Shown: one piece after another, positions 1 to 9,258 of the stretch
How the letters are laid out: each line of letters begins with the position of its first letter
Numbering within the stretch: position 1 is the first letter of the stretch
DNA from: Burkholderiales bacterium UBA4657
GTDB taxonomy: Bacteria; Pseudomonadota; Gammaproteobacteria; Burkholderiales; Burkholderiaceae_E
DNA: 64,000 nt
Assembly (NCBI GenBank): GCA_002405475.1
Contig: DHLX01000018.1
Span: forward strand, 297,196-361,195
Reading direction: 5' to 3'
Notes under the pieces: generated by a model
Database searches by the model: none
The model's input: only the letters and a program-made list of their open reading frames with translations
Told to the model about the DNA's origin: nothing
Made by a program: the position numbers and the translations under genes

Positions 1-1092
1 ATGGCGACCGCTACCGAAGGCCCGCTGCGCGTGGTGCTGGAACAGGAAGGCGAGGTGCGGGCGCATGACCGTTACCTGGTTTCGGCGCCGGTGTCGGGGC
101 GGGTACAGCGTATTGAGCGCCATGCCGGTGAGGAGGTGCGTCAGGGGGAAGTGCTGGCTGTATTACTGCCCTTGCCTTTGTCGGCACTGGAGCGCGAACA
201 ACAACAGGCGCGACTGGCAGCGGCCGAGGCAGCCGTGCGCGAAGCCGAGCAGTATTTGCAACAGGCGCAGGCCGAGGCCGCCCAGGCCGAGCGTGAGCGA
301 ATGCGCACCCAGGATCTGGTCGCGAAAAAATTCCTTGCGCCACAGGTCGCAGAACAATCACGCCTGGCGCTGCTCACCAGCCGGGCGCAGGTCGAAGCGA
401 CCCAGGCGCGAATTAAAGTCTTGCAGTACGAAAGCCAGGCCTTGCGCAGCGCATTGCAGTTGCAACAGCGCCCTGGCAGCGCCGCCTTGTCATTGCGCGC
501 ACCGGCCAGCGGCAAGATTTTGCGCGTTGAAAGTGACAGTGAGCGTGTAGTCGCGGCCGGAACGCCCTTATTGACCCTGGGCAACCCGCAGCGCATGGAA
601 ATTGTGGCCGATGTCTTGTCGCAAGACGCGGTGCGTTTACGCCCGGGCATGGTGGTGGAAATACGGCAATGGGGCGGCAGCGGGGTTTTGTCCGGACGGG
701 TACGTACGGTAGAGCCTTATGCCATCACGAAAGTGTCGGCGCTGGGCATAGAAGAAAAGCGCGTCAATGTTATCGCTGACCTGGAACGTCTGCCGCCCGA
801 ACTGGGCGATGGTTACCGGGTGGAAGTGGCGTTTGTGGTATGGGAATCGGCACAGGTGCTGAAAGTACCGGCCAGTGCCCTGTTTCGGCGTGGCGCGCAG
901 TGGGCGGTATTTGTGCGACAGCAAGGCCGGGCACGCGAACGGCTGGTACAGATCGGCGAGCGCAACGCCGATGAAGCGCAGATCGTGCAGGGCTTACAGG
1001 CCGGGGAAGAAGTCTTGATGTACCCCGGCAATCAGGTTCGGGACGGCACTCGCATCAGCCCCAGCCCGCGCCGTAGTGGCGCGGCGCGCTAG
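1..1092 (+). CDS. HlyD/MFP-family efflux periplasmic adaptor (5' end outside window)
   Basis: Periplasmic adaptor (membrane fusion protein) that would link an inner-membrane transporter to an outer-membrane channel. A biotinyl-lipoyl-like half (SAPVSGRVQRI, about residues 27-37) is followed by a long Ala/Glu/Gln-rich coiled-coil hairpin (about 55-150), the second lipoyl half (LRAPASGKIL) and a beta-barrel/MP domain. The sequence opens on ATG at base 1, but there is no N-terminal membrane anchor or signal peptide, so this Met is probably internal and the gene begins to the left. The partner transporter is not visible, so the substrate is unknown. Confidence 0.85.
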   Translation: MATATEGPLRVVLEQEGEVRAHDRYLVSAPVSGRVQRIERHAGEEVRQGEVLAVLLPLPLSALEREQQQARLAAAEAAVREAEQYLQQAQAEAAQAERERMRTQDLVAKKFLAPQVAEQSRLALLTSRAQVEATQARIKVLQYESQALRSALQLQQRPGSAALSLRAPASGKILRVESDSERVVAAGTPLLTLGNPQRMEIVADVLSQDAVRLRPGMVVEIRQWGGSGVLSGRVRTVEPYAITKVSALGIEEKRVNVIADLERLPPELGDGYRVEVAFVVWESAQVLKVPASALFRRGAQWAVFVRQQGRARERLVQIGERNADEAQIVQGLQAGEEVLMYPGNQVRDGTRISPSPRRSGAAR

Positions 1093-1099
1093 ACCGGGT

Positions 1100-1723
1100 T
1101 TAATGCTGGGGTGCGGTTTTAATCAAACCTTCTGCCACCATTGCCGCATGCACCATGGGCCGATGCGCCACACGTTCAGAAAACGCTTTCAGCACCGGCC
1201 ATTGCTCCAGGTTGACGCCCACATAATGACACCAGCGCAAGACGGTGAATAAATAAGCATCGGCCACGCTGAAGGCGTCGCCCAGCAAATAGGCGCGCTC
1301 GCCGAGTGACTGACTGACAAAATCAAATTTTTTGGCTAAGGCGGCACGATAGGCTTCCTTGGCGTCATCACTGGTGGCCGGGTTGAACAAAGGGCTGAAA
1401 GCCTTGTGCAATTCCGAATTGATATAAGTTAGCCACTCGATCAGGCGATAGCGTTGCATTGTGCCCGCAGCGGGTGCCAGGCCGGACTGCGGTGCGCGGT
1501 CGGCAATGTATTGCACAATGGCCGGACCCTCGGTCAGCAAACTGCCATCATCCAGCTGCAAGGCTGGTACATAGCCTTTCGGGCTCAGACTGCGAAAATC
1601 GCCGCCTGAAGCCAGCGCCTTGGTTCTCAGATCGACTTTCTCCAGGCTGAAGCTCAGACCTGCTTCACGCAGGGCAATATGCGGTGACAGGGAGCACGCT
1701 CCCGGCGAGTAATACAGTTTCAT
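1100..1723 (-). CDS. Glutathione S-transferase, beta-class (GstA-like)
   Basis: A 207-residue cytosolic glutathione S-transferase. The N-terminal thioredoxin fold starts MKLYYSPGACSLSPHI; Cys10 sits where bacterial beta-class enzymes form a mixed disulfide with glutathione. The cis-Pro segment (KGYVPAL) and the E-G-P-A-I glutathione contact motif (LLTEGPAIVQYI) are present, followed by the all-helical C-terminal domain. Length is normal. Its ATG overlaps the stop of the upstream dioxygenase gene by 4 bp, so the two are translationally coupled. The substrate is not predictable. Confidence 0.93.
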   Translation of the reverse strand: MKLYYSPGACSLSPHIALREAGLSFSLEKVDLRTKALASGGDFRSLSPKGYVPALQLDDGSLLTEGPAIVQYIADRAPQSGLAPAAGTMQRYRLIEWLTYINSELHKAFSPLFNPATSDDAKEAYRAALAKKFDFVSQSLGERAYLLGDAFSVADAYLFTVLRWCHYVGVNLEQWPVLKAFSERVAHRPMVHAAMVAEGLIKTAPQH

Positions 1724-2523
1724 ACGGTTTCTCCTTCGTTAAAAGCAAAAGCATCCAGCGCCAGAATGCGATAGGACATTTCATCATTCAGTCGTTCCAC
1801 CTGCGCGACTTCAACATCACACGCGCCCCAGGCCACGAACAGCGGCATGAAATGTTCCTCGGTCGGGTGCGCACGAGCGGCATGCGGCGCCTGGCGCCGG
1901 TAATCCAGCAGTGCGCTGACATCGCGTGCTTGCAGTCGCGCCATGATCCATTGACGGAACTCTTCAGCATACAGCTCGGAGCCCGCCTGCATCGGCAAAA
2001 GGCGGTAGTGCTGAAAAAATTCATGCAGATTATGTGTCAAAGACCCGGAACCAATAATCAACACTCCCTGTTGGCGCAAAGGGCGTAATGCCTGGCCCAG
2101 GGCGAGTTGCTGCGCCGCCGGCCAGGCTGGCAAGGACAATTGCAACACCGGAATATCGGCTTGCGGGTACATCCAGCGTAACGGCACCCAGGCGCCATGA
2201 TCGAGTGTGCGCTCCTCATCCAGCGTGGCGTCCAGACCGGCCTGGCGCAACATCTGCTGTAGCTCTGCGGCCAGCTCGGGCGCGCCGGGTGCCGGGTAGT
2301 CGAGGCAATGAAGTTCCGGGCCAAAGCCAGAAAAATCGTGCAGCGCCTGTTGCTGTCGTCGTGCGCTAATGCGCAGCCCCGACGTCATCCAGTGCGGAGA
2401 AACAATTAGTATTGCCTTCGGGTGCGGCCAGCGCTGGCCGATGCGTTGCAGCGCCGGTCCGGTGCGACCCGGCTCCAGCGCCAGACTGGGTGCGCCGTGG
2501 GAAATGAATAATGTGGGCAACAT
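1720..2523 (-). CDS. DODA-type extradiol aromatic ring-opening dioxygenase (YgiD-like)
   Basis: Class III extradiol dioxygenase family (LigB/DODA/YgiD), 267 residues. Metal-ligand and catalytic histidines lie in conserved contexts: ISHGAPS near the N-terminus, PHWMTS near residue 48, LDHGAWVPL near 118 and SGSLTHN near 170. The open frame runs 113 codons further upstream, but the family N-terminus MLPTLFISHG fixes the start at the ATG at 2523. Family members open catechols, yet many are annotated 4,5-DOPA dioxygenase without biochemistry. The neighbouring glutathione transferase suggests shared action on an aromatic or electrophilic compound (inference). Confidence 0.92.
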   Translation of the reverse strand: MLPTLFISHGAPSLALEPGRTGPALQRIGQRWPHPKAILIVSPHWMTSGLRISARRQQQALHDFSGFGPELHCLDYPAPGAPELAAELQQMLRQAGLDATLDEERTLDHGAWVPLRWMYPQADIPVLQLSLPAWPAAQQLALGQALRPLRQQGVLIIGSGSLTHNLHEFFQHYRLLPMQAGSELYAEEFRQWIMARLQARDVSALLDYRRQAPHAARAHPTEEHFMPLFVAWGACDVEVAQVERLNDEMSYRILALDAFAFNEGETV

Positions 2524-2752
2524 ATGAGAAAGATAAACAATAAACCGGCCAAATCGAAATTTATCATTGGCGATTTCATTTTTTAAAGTATGAACCAGAT
2601 ACGCACTCTTGAAACTTTTGCCAGCGGTTGAATTGGACAGTTTCGTGCCTTCCCCGACCCACCGCCTTGGGAAAACTGGCAAACCGGCTGATTCCGGCGT
2701 AAACTGACCTGTTCGGATCCGGGCAAGGCCCGGCTCGAGCAAGGGGGGACGC

Positions 2753-4210
2753 ATGTCAGACATTTGGCAGCAAACTTGGGGCCTGCAGGCAACCAATGCC
2801 CTGCCCGGTCTCGACCTGGCCTGGCGCACCCATTGGGCTCTGCTCGACATCTGGACCGCCAATCAGCTCAGTGCTGACGAGCTCAACCTGCGCACCCAGA
2901 ACCGCTTGCAACAACTGGTCAAGCATGCTTTGCACCACTCGCCGTACTATGCGGCGTACTGGCGCCATGCCGGCCTGCACGAGCTGGCATCACTGCCGCC
3001 GGTGACCAAGACCGATCTGATGCAGCACTTTGACGACTGGTGCTGCGACCGGCGCGCCACACGCAAGGCGGTCGATAAGTTTTTGCAGCGACCCGACAGT
3101 CTGGGGCAGGCATTTCTGGGTCGTTACGCAGTCTGGACCAGTTCCGGCACCACCGGCGAACCGGGCATTTTCGTGCAGGACGACAATGCCCTGGCAGTGT
3201 ATGACGCCTTGCAACTGGCGCGCTTTCGCGGCCTTGACCTGCCGTCGCGTCTGGCCTTGCATGGCTTCATGCACGAACGCACTGCCCTGGTCGCCGCCAC
3301 CGGCGGGCACTTTGCCGGTGTCAGCACCTCGGCGCGCCTGCGTTCGCGCTACCCGTGGATGGCCGGTAGCCTAAAAACCATTTCACTGATGCAACCCTTG
3401 TCCGATCTGGTACAGGCTCTGAATGAATTTCAGCCTACCCATCTGGCGACCTACCCGACCGCAGCACTGGTACTGGCTGAAGAACAGCAGGCCGGGCGCT
3501 TGCAGATAAACCCGACTGAAATCTGGACCGGGGGCGAGCAGTTATCTGCCGACATGCGCAAAGTCATCGAGGCCGGGTTCGGTTGTCGTGTGCGTAATGA
3601 TTACGGTGCGTCTGAAGCCATGAGTCTGGGCTACGAATGCAGGCACGGACAACTGCACCTGCATGCCGACTGGATGATCTTGGAGCCGGTAGATAAAAAT
3701 TATCAGCCGGTGGCGCCGGGGGAAATTTCGCATACCGTCCTGCTGACCAATCTGGCGAACCGGCTGCAACCGCTGGTGCGTTATGACCTGGGCGACAGCA
3801 TACGCATGAGCACCGCTGCCTGCGCCTGCGGCAGCCGCCTGCCGGTATTCCAGGTGCAAGGGCGTAGTGACGACCTGTTGCAGCTCAGGAACGGGCGCGG
3901 CAGCGTGGTAAAGATATTGCCGCTGGCACTCGAGACCGCACTCGAAGAAAATGCGGGGCTGACCCGTTTTCAGATCATCCAGACTGGGGCTGACTGCCTG
4001 CAAGTTCGGCTGCAAGACCCGCAGGACAGGCAAGTCTGCGAACAGGTGCTGACCCGGTATTTGCAAGAGCAGGGTATTACTGGCCTGAAAATTGAACATG
4101 ACCGGCACCCGCCGCAAGTCGAGCCGCGCAGTGGAAAACTGCGCCGCGTCTTGTACCGACCGGCCAAAGCCCGGCGCCCAACCCGACGCCCAGCGCCAGA
4201 CATGAGTTGA
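2753..4210 (+). CDS. AMP-forming acyl/aryl-CoA ligase-like protein (phenylacetate-CoA ligase / F390 synthetase family)
   Basis: An adenylate-forming enzyme of the ANL superfamily, 485 residues. The P-loop-like segment TSSGTTGEPG lies near residue 128, the aromatic/ATP motif NDYGASEA near 282 and the YDLGDS motif near 343; a CACGSR Cys cluster follows, as in the phenylacetate-CoA ligase/F390 synthetase branch. ATG at 2753 is preceded by an AAGGGGGG ribosome-binding site. It is divergent from the dioxygenase-GST pair and stands alone. The tail is Arg/Pro-rich. Substrate unknown; many relatives are annotated as F390 synthetase although betaproteobacteria lack F420, so that name is unsafe. Confidence 0.82.
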   Translation: MSDIWQQTWGLQATNALPGLDLAWRTHWALLDIWTANQLSADELNLRTQNRLQQLVKHALHHSPYYAAYWRHAGLHELASLPPVTKTDLMQHFDDWCCDRRATRKAVDKFLQRPDSLGQAFLGRYAVWTSSGTTGEPGIFVQDDNALAVYDALQLARFRGLDLPSRLALHGFMHERTALVAATGGHFAGVSTSARLRSRYPWMAGSLKTISLMQPLSDLVQALNEFQPTHLATYPTAALVLAEEQQAGRLQINPTEIWTGGEQLSADMRKVIEAGFGCRVRNDYGASEAMSLGYECRHGQLHLHADWMILEPVDKNYQPVAPGEISHTVLLTNLANRLQPLVRYDLGDSIRMSTAACACGSRLPVFQVQGRSDDLLQLRNGRGSVVKILPLALETALEENAGLTRFQIIQTGADCLQVRLQDPQDRQVCEQVLTRYLQEQGITGLKIEHDRHPPQVEPRSGKLRRVLYRPAKARRPTRRPAPDMS

Positions 4211-4267
4211 GACTAGGCCAACGCGCCAATGTCAACGCGGCAATGCCAGGCCGTGTATAGTATTCGT

Positions 4268-4540
4268 ATGGTTACCCATCACCCCGAAACGCAAAGCTTT
4301 GACCTTACCGTTGACGGCCAGCATTGTTATGTGCGCTACGTCATGAACGGCCCGGTCATGGCGCTGACCAGTACCCAGGTGCCAGCCGCGGTGGGCGGGC
4401 GTGGTATTGCAGCCGAGCTGGTCAAGGCGGCACTCGACTATGCCAGCGCCCAGCAGTTAAAAATACAGCCGGTCTGTTCTTATGTCGTCACCTACCTGCA
4501 ACGGCACCCGGAATATCAGACACTGGTCGCGGCCCACTAA
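4268..4540 (+). CDS. Small GNAT-like N-acetyltransferase (YjdJ type)
   Basis: A short (90-residue) single-domain Gcn5-related acetyltransferase of the YjdJ type. It keeps the acetyl-CoA loop GGRGIAAELV and the C-terminal C-x-Y-(V)3-x-Y-(x)4-HPEY block typical of these mini-GNATs. The frame is open from 4229, but a TATAGT box at 4256 just upstream and family length favour the ATG at 4268. The substrate is unknown. Confidence 0.8.
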   Translation: MVTHHPETQSFDLTVDGQHCYVRYVMNGPVMALTSTQVPAAVGGRGIAAELVKAALDYASAQQLKIQPVCSYVVTYLQRHPEYQTLVAAH

Positions 4541-4630
4541 GCGCGCTGTTTCAGCCGACGCGCATCGTGCTTTGGTATGACTACTTCCACCGCGCAAGCC
4601 CCAGGTGCCTGCCATGCTAAAATTTTGCGC

Positions 4631-5017
4631 ATGAGAAAAGCAGGTTTGCGAACCCAAGGTCTGAGGCAGCGACTGGCGGCATGGCTGGCGCTATTTGCCT
4701 TGTGTCTGCACGCGCTCGCGCCCAGCCTTTCCCATGCGGCCGCCTACGGTTCAGGTAAAAATGCCTGGATAGAAATTTGTTCCAGCGCTGGCAGTCTATG
4801 GCTCAAGGCAGACCCGGCACACACCGGGGTAGATACCAGTATTCAGCACTGCCCTTATTGCAGTCAGGCCTCTCATGCTCCGGTCGTGCCAACATCTTCA
4901 TTGTCGTGGCTGCCGCCGTCGCCTCGGTCTTTCCTGGTTTCTTTTATTCCTCAGCCGTTCCCGGCCAGCGTCATCTGGCCCAGCGCCCAGGCGCGCGCAC
5001 CACCCTTGCAGTCCTGA
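4631..5017 (+). CDS. DUF2946-family protein (copper-associated)
   Basis: A 128-residue exported or membrane protein with an N-terminal hydrophobic segment (LAAWLALFALCLHALAPSLSHAAA) and a CPYC motif preceded by His, typical of DUF2946 proteins, which are usually encoded beside TonB-dependent copper receptors. An upstream in-frame ATG at 4577 exists, but MRKAGLR at 4631 gives a normal positively charged N-region. It is the first gene of a same-strand run with PCuAC, receptor, YcnI and TonB. Function in copper handling is inferred from context. Confidence 0.8.
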   Translation: MRKAGLRTQGLRQRLAAWLALFALCLHALAPSLSHAAAYGSGKNAWIEICSSAGSLWLKADPAHTGVDTSIQHCPYCSQASHAPVVPTSSLSWLPPSPRSFLVSFIPQPFPASVIWPSAQARAPPLQS

Positions 5018-5079
5018 AAAGCATCCCCTTTTTTGTTTCCCGTGATGTAACGGGCTCACTCTTTTTCTCAGGACTCATC

Positions 5080-5559
5080 ATGAAATCAAATTTTTTTCTG
5101 GCCAGCGCCATGCTGGTCTGTTGCTCTGCCGCCTGGTCGCAAACCTCGGTCTCTGAACCGTGGGTACGCGCTACTGTTCCACAACAAAAAGCCACGGGCG
5201 CTTTTATGAAGCTGCACAACGCCCAGGGCGGGCGCCTGGTCGAGGCCAAATCGCCAGTGGCAGCCATCGTCGAAATTCATGAAATGCGCATGGACAACAA
5301 TGTCATGAAAATGCGTGCTATTAGTGGGCTCGATTTACCTGCGGGCAAGGCGGTCGAGCTGCAGCCGGGCGGTTATCACATTATGCTGATCGACCTGAAA
5401 CAACAGGTCAAAGAAGGCGACAAGGTGCCCCTGACCCTGGTGATTGAAGGCAAGGACAAACAACGCGAAGTCGTTCAAGTTCAGGCCAGCGTCAAGGCCC
5501 TGAACAGCGCAAAATCATCGGATCACTCCCAGCACCAGCACCACCGGCACAAGCACTAA
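5080..5559 (+). CDS. Periplasmic copper chaperone PCu(A)C
   Basis: A 159-residue periplasmic Cu(I) chaperone of the PCu(A)C/DUF461 family. A clear signal peptide (MKSNFFLASAMLVCCSAAWSQ) is followed by the family Met/His site: EIHEMRM with VMKMR, and GGYHIM about 20 residues later, matching H(M)x10Mx21HxM. The C-terminus adds a His-rich tail (HSQHQHHRHKH) that could bind extra metal. Family members deliver copper to cytochrome oxidase Cu(A)/Cu(B) or take part in copper import. The frame extends upstream but the ATG at 5080 is the sensible start. Confidence 0.95.
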   Translation: MKSNFFLASAMLVCCSAAWSQTSVSEPWVRATVPQQKATGAFMKLHNAQGGRLVEAKSPVAAIVEIHEMRMDNNVMKMRAISGLDLPAGKAVELQPGGYHIMLIDLKQQVKEGDKVPLTLVIEGKDKQREVVQVQASVKALNSAKSSDHSQHQHHRHKH

Positions 5560-5569
5560 GGGGGGCGCC

Positions 5570-7918
5570 ATGAAACAAAATATATCTTCTGCCGCACGGC
5601 CAGTGCGGCAGGTGCTAGCGTTCGCCCTGTTTGCTGCTACGCTCTTGCCGCTGGCGCAAGCACAGAGCCCCAGCACCAGTGCCGAGGCACCGACTAAAAC
5701 CCTGGGTGTGGTCACCATCACGGCGGGACAGCCCACCTCGTTGCCGACACAGATACCGACGACGATGGAAGGCAGTACCCAGGAGCAGATTGAAAAAACC
5801 GTCAATGCCACGGACAGCCAGGATGCGATCAAATATTTTCCCAGCCTGCTGGTACGCAAGCGCTACGTGGGCGATTACAACCATGCGGTATTGTCTAGCC
5901 GTGCTTCGGGTACCGGCAACAGCGCCCGCTCGGCGGTCTATGCCGATGGCATCTTGCTGTCCAATTATCTTGGCAATGGCGCGACCTATACGCCACGCTG
6001 GGGCATGGTGACGCCCGAGCAAATAGAACGTGTCGATGTTATGTACGGCCCGTTTTCTGCGGCTTACCCAGGTAACTCAGTGGGCGCCGTAGTGGACTAC
6101 GTTACTCGCATGCCAAAAAATTTTGAAGCTCATGCCAAGGTATCAACATTGGCTCAACCATTTAAGCTGTACGGTACTGATGCCACCTACCAAGGTCGGC
6201 AAGTCAGCGCCTCGTTAGGCAACAAAAGTGGCGACTGGTCGTGGTGGCTGAGTATTAACAGCACCGACAGCGAAGGACAGCCGCTGGTATTCGTCACCCG
6301 CACCCTAGCCTCGGGCACCCCCGGTAACGCCGGCACCCCGGTCACGGGCGCGGTGCCAGGACAGAACAGCCGCAATCAGGACTGGTTCATACTGGGCACG
6401 ACAACCCAGTATCGCACCCGGCAAGATCATATGAAGGTCAAGCTGGCGTATGACATAACGCCGACTGTCAGGGCGCACTACGTACTGGGCTACTGGCAAA
6501 ACGACGCCCAGGCCAGGCCACAAAGCTATTTGCGCGATACGGCAGGCCGCGAAGTTTATAGTGGCCCCATCAACCTCAACGGGCGCTCTTATACCCTGGC
6601 GGCAACAGACTTTAGCGCCAGCAATGAAAAACTGGAACACTGGATGCATGGGCTATCGGTCAAAAGCCGTAGCCAGGGCACCTGGGACTGGGAAGTTGCC
6701 GCCAGCCGCTACGACTACGGTACAGACCAGGCACGCCGTTCGACCAGCGCCTTGCCGAATGCGCTGAATGGCGGCAGCGGCATTATCACTGACCAGAACG
6801 GCACTGGCTGGAACACTTTGGCGCTGAAAGGAATCTGGCGACCGCAAGGCGTGCGCGGTGCCCATGTGGTCGATTTTGGCTATCAACAGGAAAATTACCG
6901 CTTGCGCCTGTTACAGCAAAACATTAGCGGCAACTGGCTCAGCGACCCGGGTGGCAGCCTGAATACCGACGCCGGCGGTAAAACGCAATTGCGAAGTCTT
7001 TATGCCCAGGACACCTGGTCATTCGCGCCGCGCTGGAAAACAGTACTGGGTCTGCGTGCCGAACAATGGCAAGCGAATAACGGCTTTACGCGCAAAGCGG
7101 CGCAACCCAATTCGCCGGTCTATGCCGCACGCGAAGAAACCCACCTTTCGCCCAAGGCCGCCCTGTCATGGCAGTGGAATACCAGCACGGTACTCAAAGC
7201 CTCGCTCGGTCGGGCGGTGCGCATGCCGACGGTACAGGAGCTTTATGGCAATACCTCGACCGGCAATTCGCAATTCATTAATGACCCGCAGCTTAAACCG
7301 GAAAAGTCGTGGACTTCCGAGCTGAGTGCGGAAAAAGACCTGGGCAACGGCCTGTTGCGCGCGACCCTGTTTAGCGAAAATGTACGCGATGCCCTGTACT
7401 CGCAAACCAGTTTTGACAGCGTGGCGAACCTGAACATTACCCGGGTACAAAATGTCGGGCGCATACAGACCCACGGCCTAGAGTTGGCCTATAACGCTAA
7501 TGATATCTGGGCACGGGGCTTCGATCTGGGTGCCAGCCTGACCTATGCACGCTCACGCATCAAGGAAAACCAGGGCTTCGTCACCACGCCGGGCGACACC
7601 CTGGGCAAAAGACAGCCACGGGTGCCCGACTGGCGCGCCACGGTGCTGGCCAGCTATCGCTTCAATGAACGCTGGGATGCGACCTATGCCATGCGCTATA
7701 GCGGCAAGCAATACAACACGCTCGACAACAGCGACCCGAATGGCTCGGCCTATCAGGGAACCAGCCGGTTTTTTACTACCGACCTGCGTGTGCGCTACCT
7801 AATCGCCAAACAGTGGAGCGCGGCCCTGGGCATCGACAACCTCAATAATTATCAGTACTGGAATTTCCACCCCTATCCCCAGCGCAGCTATTCGCTGGAA
7901 CTCAAATTCGACCTTTAA
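5570..7918 (+). CDS. TonB-dependent outer-membrane receptor, probable copper receptor (OprC/NosA-like)
   Basis: A 782-residue TonB-dependent receptor. Signal peptide about 1-31 (LLPLAQAQS); plug domain about 60-180 with TQEQIEKTVNATDSQDAIKYFP and RVDVMYGPFSAAYPG; then a 22-strand barrel ending ...YPQRSYSLELKFDL with terminal aromatic Phe. AAGGGGGGCGCC precedes its ATG, 10 bp after the PCuAC stop. Flanking PCuAC, DUF2946 and YcnI genes point to copper as substrate (context inference). A dedicated TonB is encoded downstream. Confidence 0.9.
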   Translation: MKQNISSAARPVRQVLAFALFAATLLPLAQAQSPSTSAEAPTKTLGVVTITAGQPTSLPTQIPTTMEGSTQEQIEKTVNATDSQDAIKYFPSLLVRKRYVGDYNHAVLSSRASGTGNSARSAVYADGILLSNYLGNGATYTPRWGMVTPEQIERVDVMYGPFSAAYPGNSVGAVVDYVTRMPKNFEAHAKVSTLAQPFKLYGTDATYQGRQVSASLGNKSGDWSWWLSINSTDSEGQPLVFVTRTLASGTPGNAGTPVTGAVPGQNSRNQDWFILGTTTQYRTRQDHMKVKLAYDITPTVRAHYVLGYWQNDAQARPQSYLRDTAGREVYSGPINLNGRSYTLAATDFSASNEKLEHWMHGLSVKSRSQGTWDWEVAASRYDYGTDQARRSTSALPNALNGGSGIITDQNGTGWNTLALKGIWRPQGVRGAHVVDFGYQQENYRLRLLQQNISGNWLSDPGGSLNTDAGGKTQLRSLYAQDTWSFAPRWKTVLGLRAEQWQANNGFTRKAAQPNSPVYAAREETHLSPKAALSWQWNTSTVLKASLGRAVRMPTVQELYGNTSTGNSQFINDPQLKPEKSWTSELSAEKDLGNGLLRATLFSENVRDALYSQTSFDSVANLNITRVQNVGRIQTHGLELAYNANDIWARGFDLGASLTYARSRIKENQGFVTTPGDTLGKRQPRVPDWRATVLASYRFNERWDATYAMRYSGKQYNTLDNSDPNGSAYQGTSRFFTTDLRVRYLIAKQWSAALGIDNLNNYQYWNFHPYPQRSYSLELKFDL

Positions 7919-7944
7919 TTTTTACTGACAGGAACAGCAACCTC

Positions 7945-8493
7945 ATGAAACACATTATCCTGATGAGCTTGACGCTCTATGCCGCCACCAGCGCAGCGCA
8001 CGTTACGCTGGAACAGGCCAGCGCCCCGGCCAACAGCGTTTACAAGGCAGTACTTCGGGTCGGGCACGGCTGCGATGGCTCACCCACCACCGGCCTGCGG
8101 GTACAACTGCCCGCAGGGTTTCAGGGCGCCAAGCCCATGCCCAAGCCGGGCTGGGTTGTGACAACACGCGCGGAAAAACTGGCGCAACCCTATGACTCAC
8201 ACGGGCGGCATGTGACCGAAGATGTGGTCGAAATCAGTTGGCGCGCCGCGCAGCGCGACGCCTGGCTGCCCGACGCGCATTATGATGAATTCATTGTGCG
8301 TGGACGCTTGCCAGCCAGCACCGGACCGGTTTGGTTTAAAGTATTACAAACTTGCGAAACCGGACAACTCGACTGGTCGCAAATACCGGCGAAGGGGACT
8401 GACACCCAGGGGCTGAAGACACCTGCTGCGCGGCTCGACCTGGAGCCGGTGCCATCCAGGCCGCCGGGCAAGGCACACGGACACCACCATTGA
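7945..8493 (+). CDS. YcnI/DUF1775-family copper-binding exported protein
   Basis: A 182-residue protein with a signal peptide ending in AHVTLEQ; after cleavage the mature chain would begin with His, the arrangement that binds Cu(II) in YcnI. The DUF1775 domain fills most of the rest (HGCDGSPTTGLRVQLP; W-x-V and FKVLQTCETG), with a C-terminal GHHH. It lies between the receptor and TonB genes, consistent with periplasmic copper handling. Its TGA overlaps the TTG start of tonB. Confidence 0.9.
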   Translation: MKHIILMSLTLYAATSAAHVTLEQASAPANSVYKAVLRVGHGCDGSPTTGLRVQLPAGFQGAKPMPKPGWVVTTRAEKLAQPYDSHGRHVTEDVVEISWRAAQRDAWLPDAHYDEFIVRGRLPASTGPVWFKVLQTCETGQLDWSQIPAKGTDTQGLKTPAARLDLEPVPSRPPGKAHGHHH

Positions 8494-9155
8494 AAACCTT
8501 CGACCGCGCACTCGGTTTCAGTCTGGCACTGCATGTCGCAGTCGTGGCGCTGTGGCAGTGGGCTGGGGTGCGCAAGGTCGAGCCGCCATCCGAGGCCAGT
8601 GTGCATGATGCCAGCCGGCCCGTGGTAGTCAGCCTGACCCTGCCCGAGCCGTCGCCTTCGGCGGCGCAGACACCTGTGCAGCCCGCTACCGCCGTGGCGC
8701 CGACCCGGCGTGCCGCACCCGCAGCCGAAACTCTGGCGGCGGGTAGCGTAGCAGCGACCAGCGTCGTAAGCACCAGTGCTGCAACGGCACCCGCACCCGT
8801 TAGCGCAGTGGTACCGGCCAGCGTGGCAGCAGTGGCGGCAATACCAGCAACGCCTGCACTGACCCCTGCAGCCGTTGAATTACCCTCGACCGAGGCCGAC
8901 TATTGGCATAACCCCAAGCCGGCCTACCCCAGCCTGAGCCGGCGTTTGGGTGAGCAAGGCAAGGTGCTGGTGCGGGTTTTTATTGATGCCAGCGGCCAGC
9001 CACAACAGGCCGAAGTCAAACAGAGCAGCGGCTTTGAACGCCTGGACCAGACCGCGCTGAACACGGTATTGAAATGGCGCTACCTGCCGGGCAAACGCAA
9101 CGGCACGCCCGAAGCCATGTGGTTGCAGGTACCGCTGGAATTCCGGCTGGAATAG
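8490..9155 (+). CDS. tonB: Energy transducer TonB
   Basis: A 221-residue TonB-family protein that transmits proton-motive force to the adjacent receptor. One N-terminal membrane helix (FSLALHVAVVALWQW), a long Ala/Pro/Thr-rich periplasmic spacer (about 35-130) that is unusually Ala/Val-rich rather than Lys-Pro/Glu-Pro-rich, and the C-terminal TonB domain (YPSLSRRLGEQGKVLVRVFI; LKWRYLPG). The start is TTG within TTGA, overlapping the YcnI stop, which implies translational coupling. No ExbB/ExbD genes are in the window. Confidence 0.9.
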   Translation: MKTFDRALGFSLALHVAVVALWQWAGVRKVEPPSEASVHDASRPVVVSLTLPEPSPSAAQTPVQPATAVAPTRRAAPAAETLAAGSVAATSVVSTSAATAPAPVSAVVPASVAAVAAIPATPALTPAAVELPSTEADYWHNPKPAYPSLSRRLGEQGKVLVRVFIDASGQPQQAEVKQSSGFERLDQTALNTVLKWRYLPGKRNGTPEAMWLQVPLEFRLE

Positions 9156-9258
9156 GGTTGGTACCCAAGCCCCAGCCTGCCCCCCCCACCGCGGCGCTAC
9201 CGGGGCAGCGGCAGGTTCAACTCAGGTCAGGTACCTCAGCGAGGGCGCGCCAAGAGCT

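Noticed and set aside
9176..9215. Terminator between tonB and the convergent small gene
   Set aside because: A CCTGCC/GGCAGG stem with C/G inner pairs exists, but there is no U-tract and the loop is large, so it was not listed.
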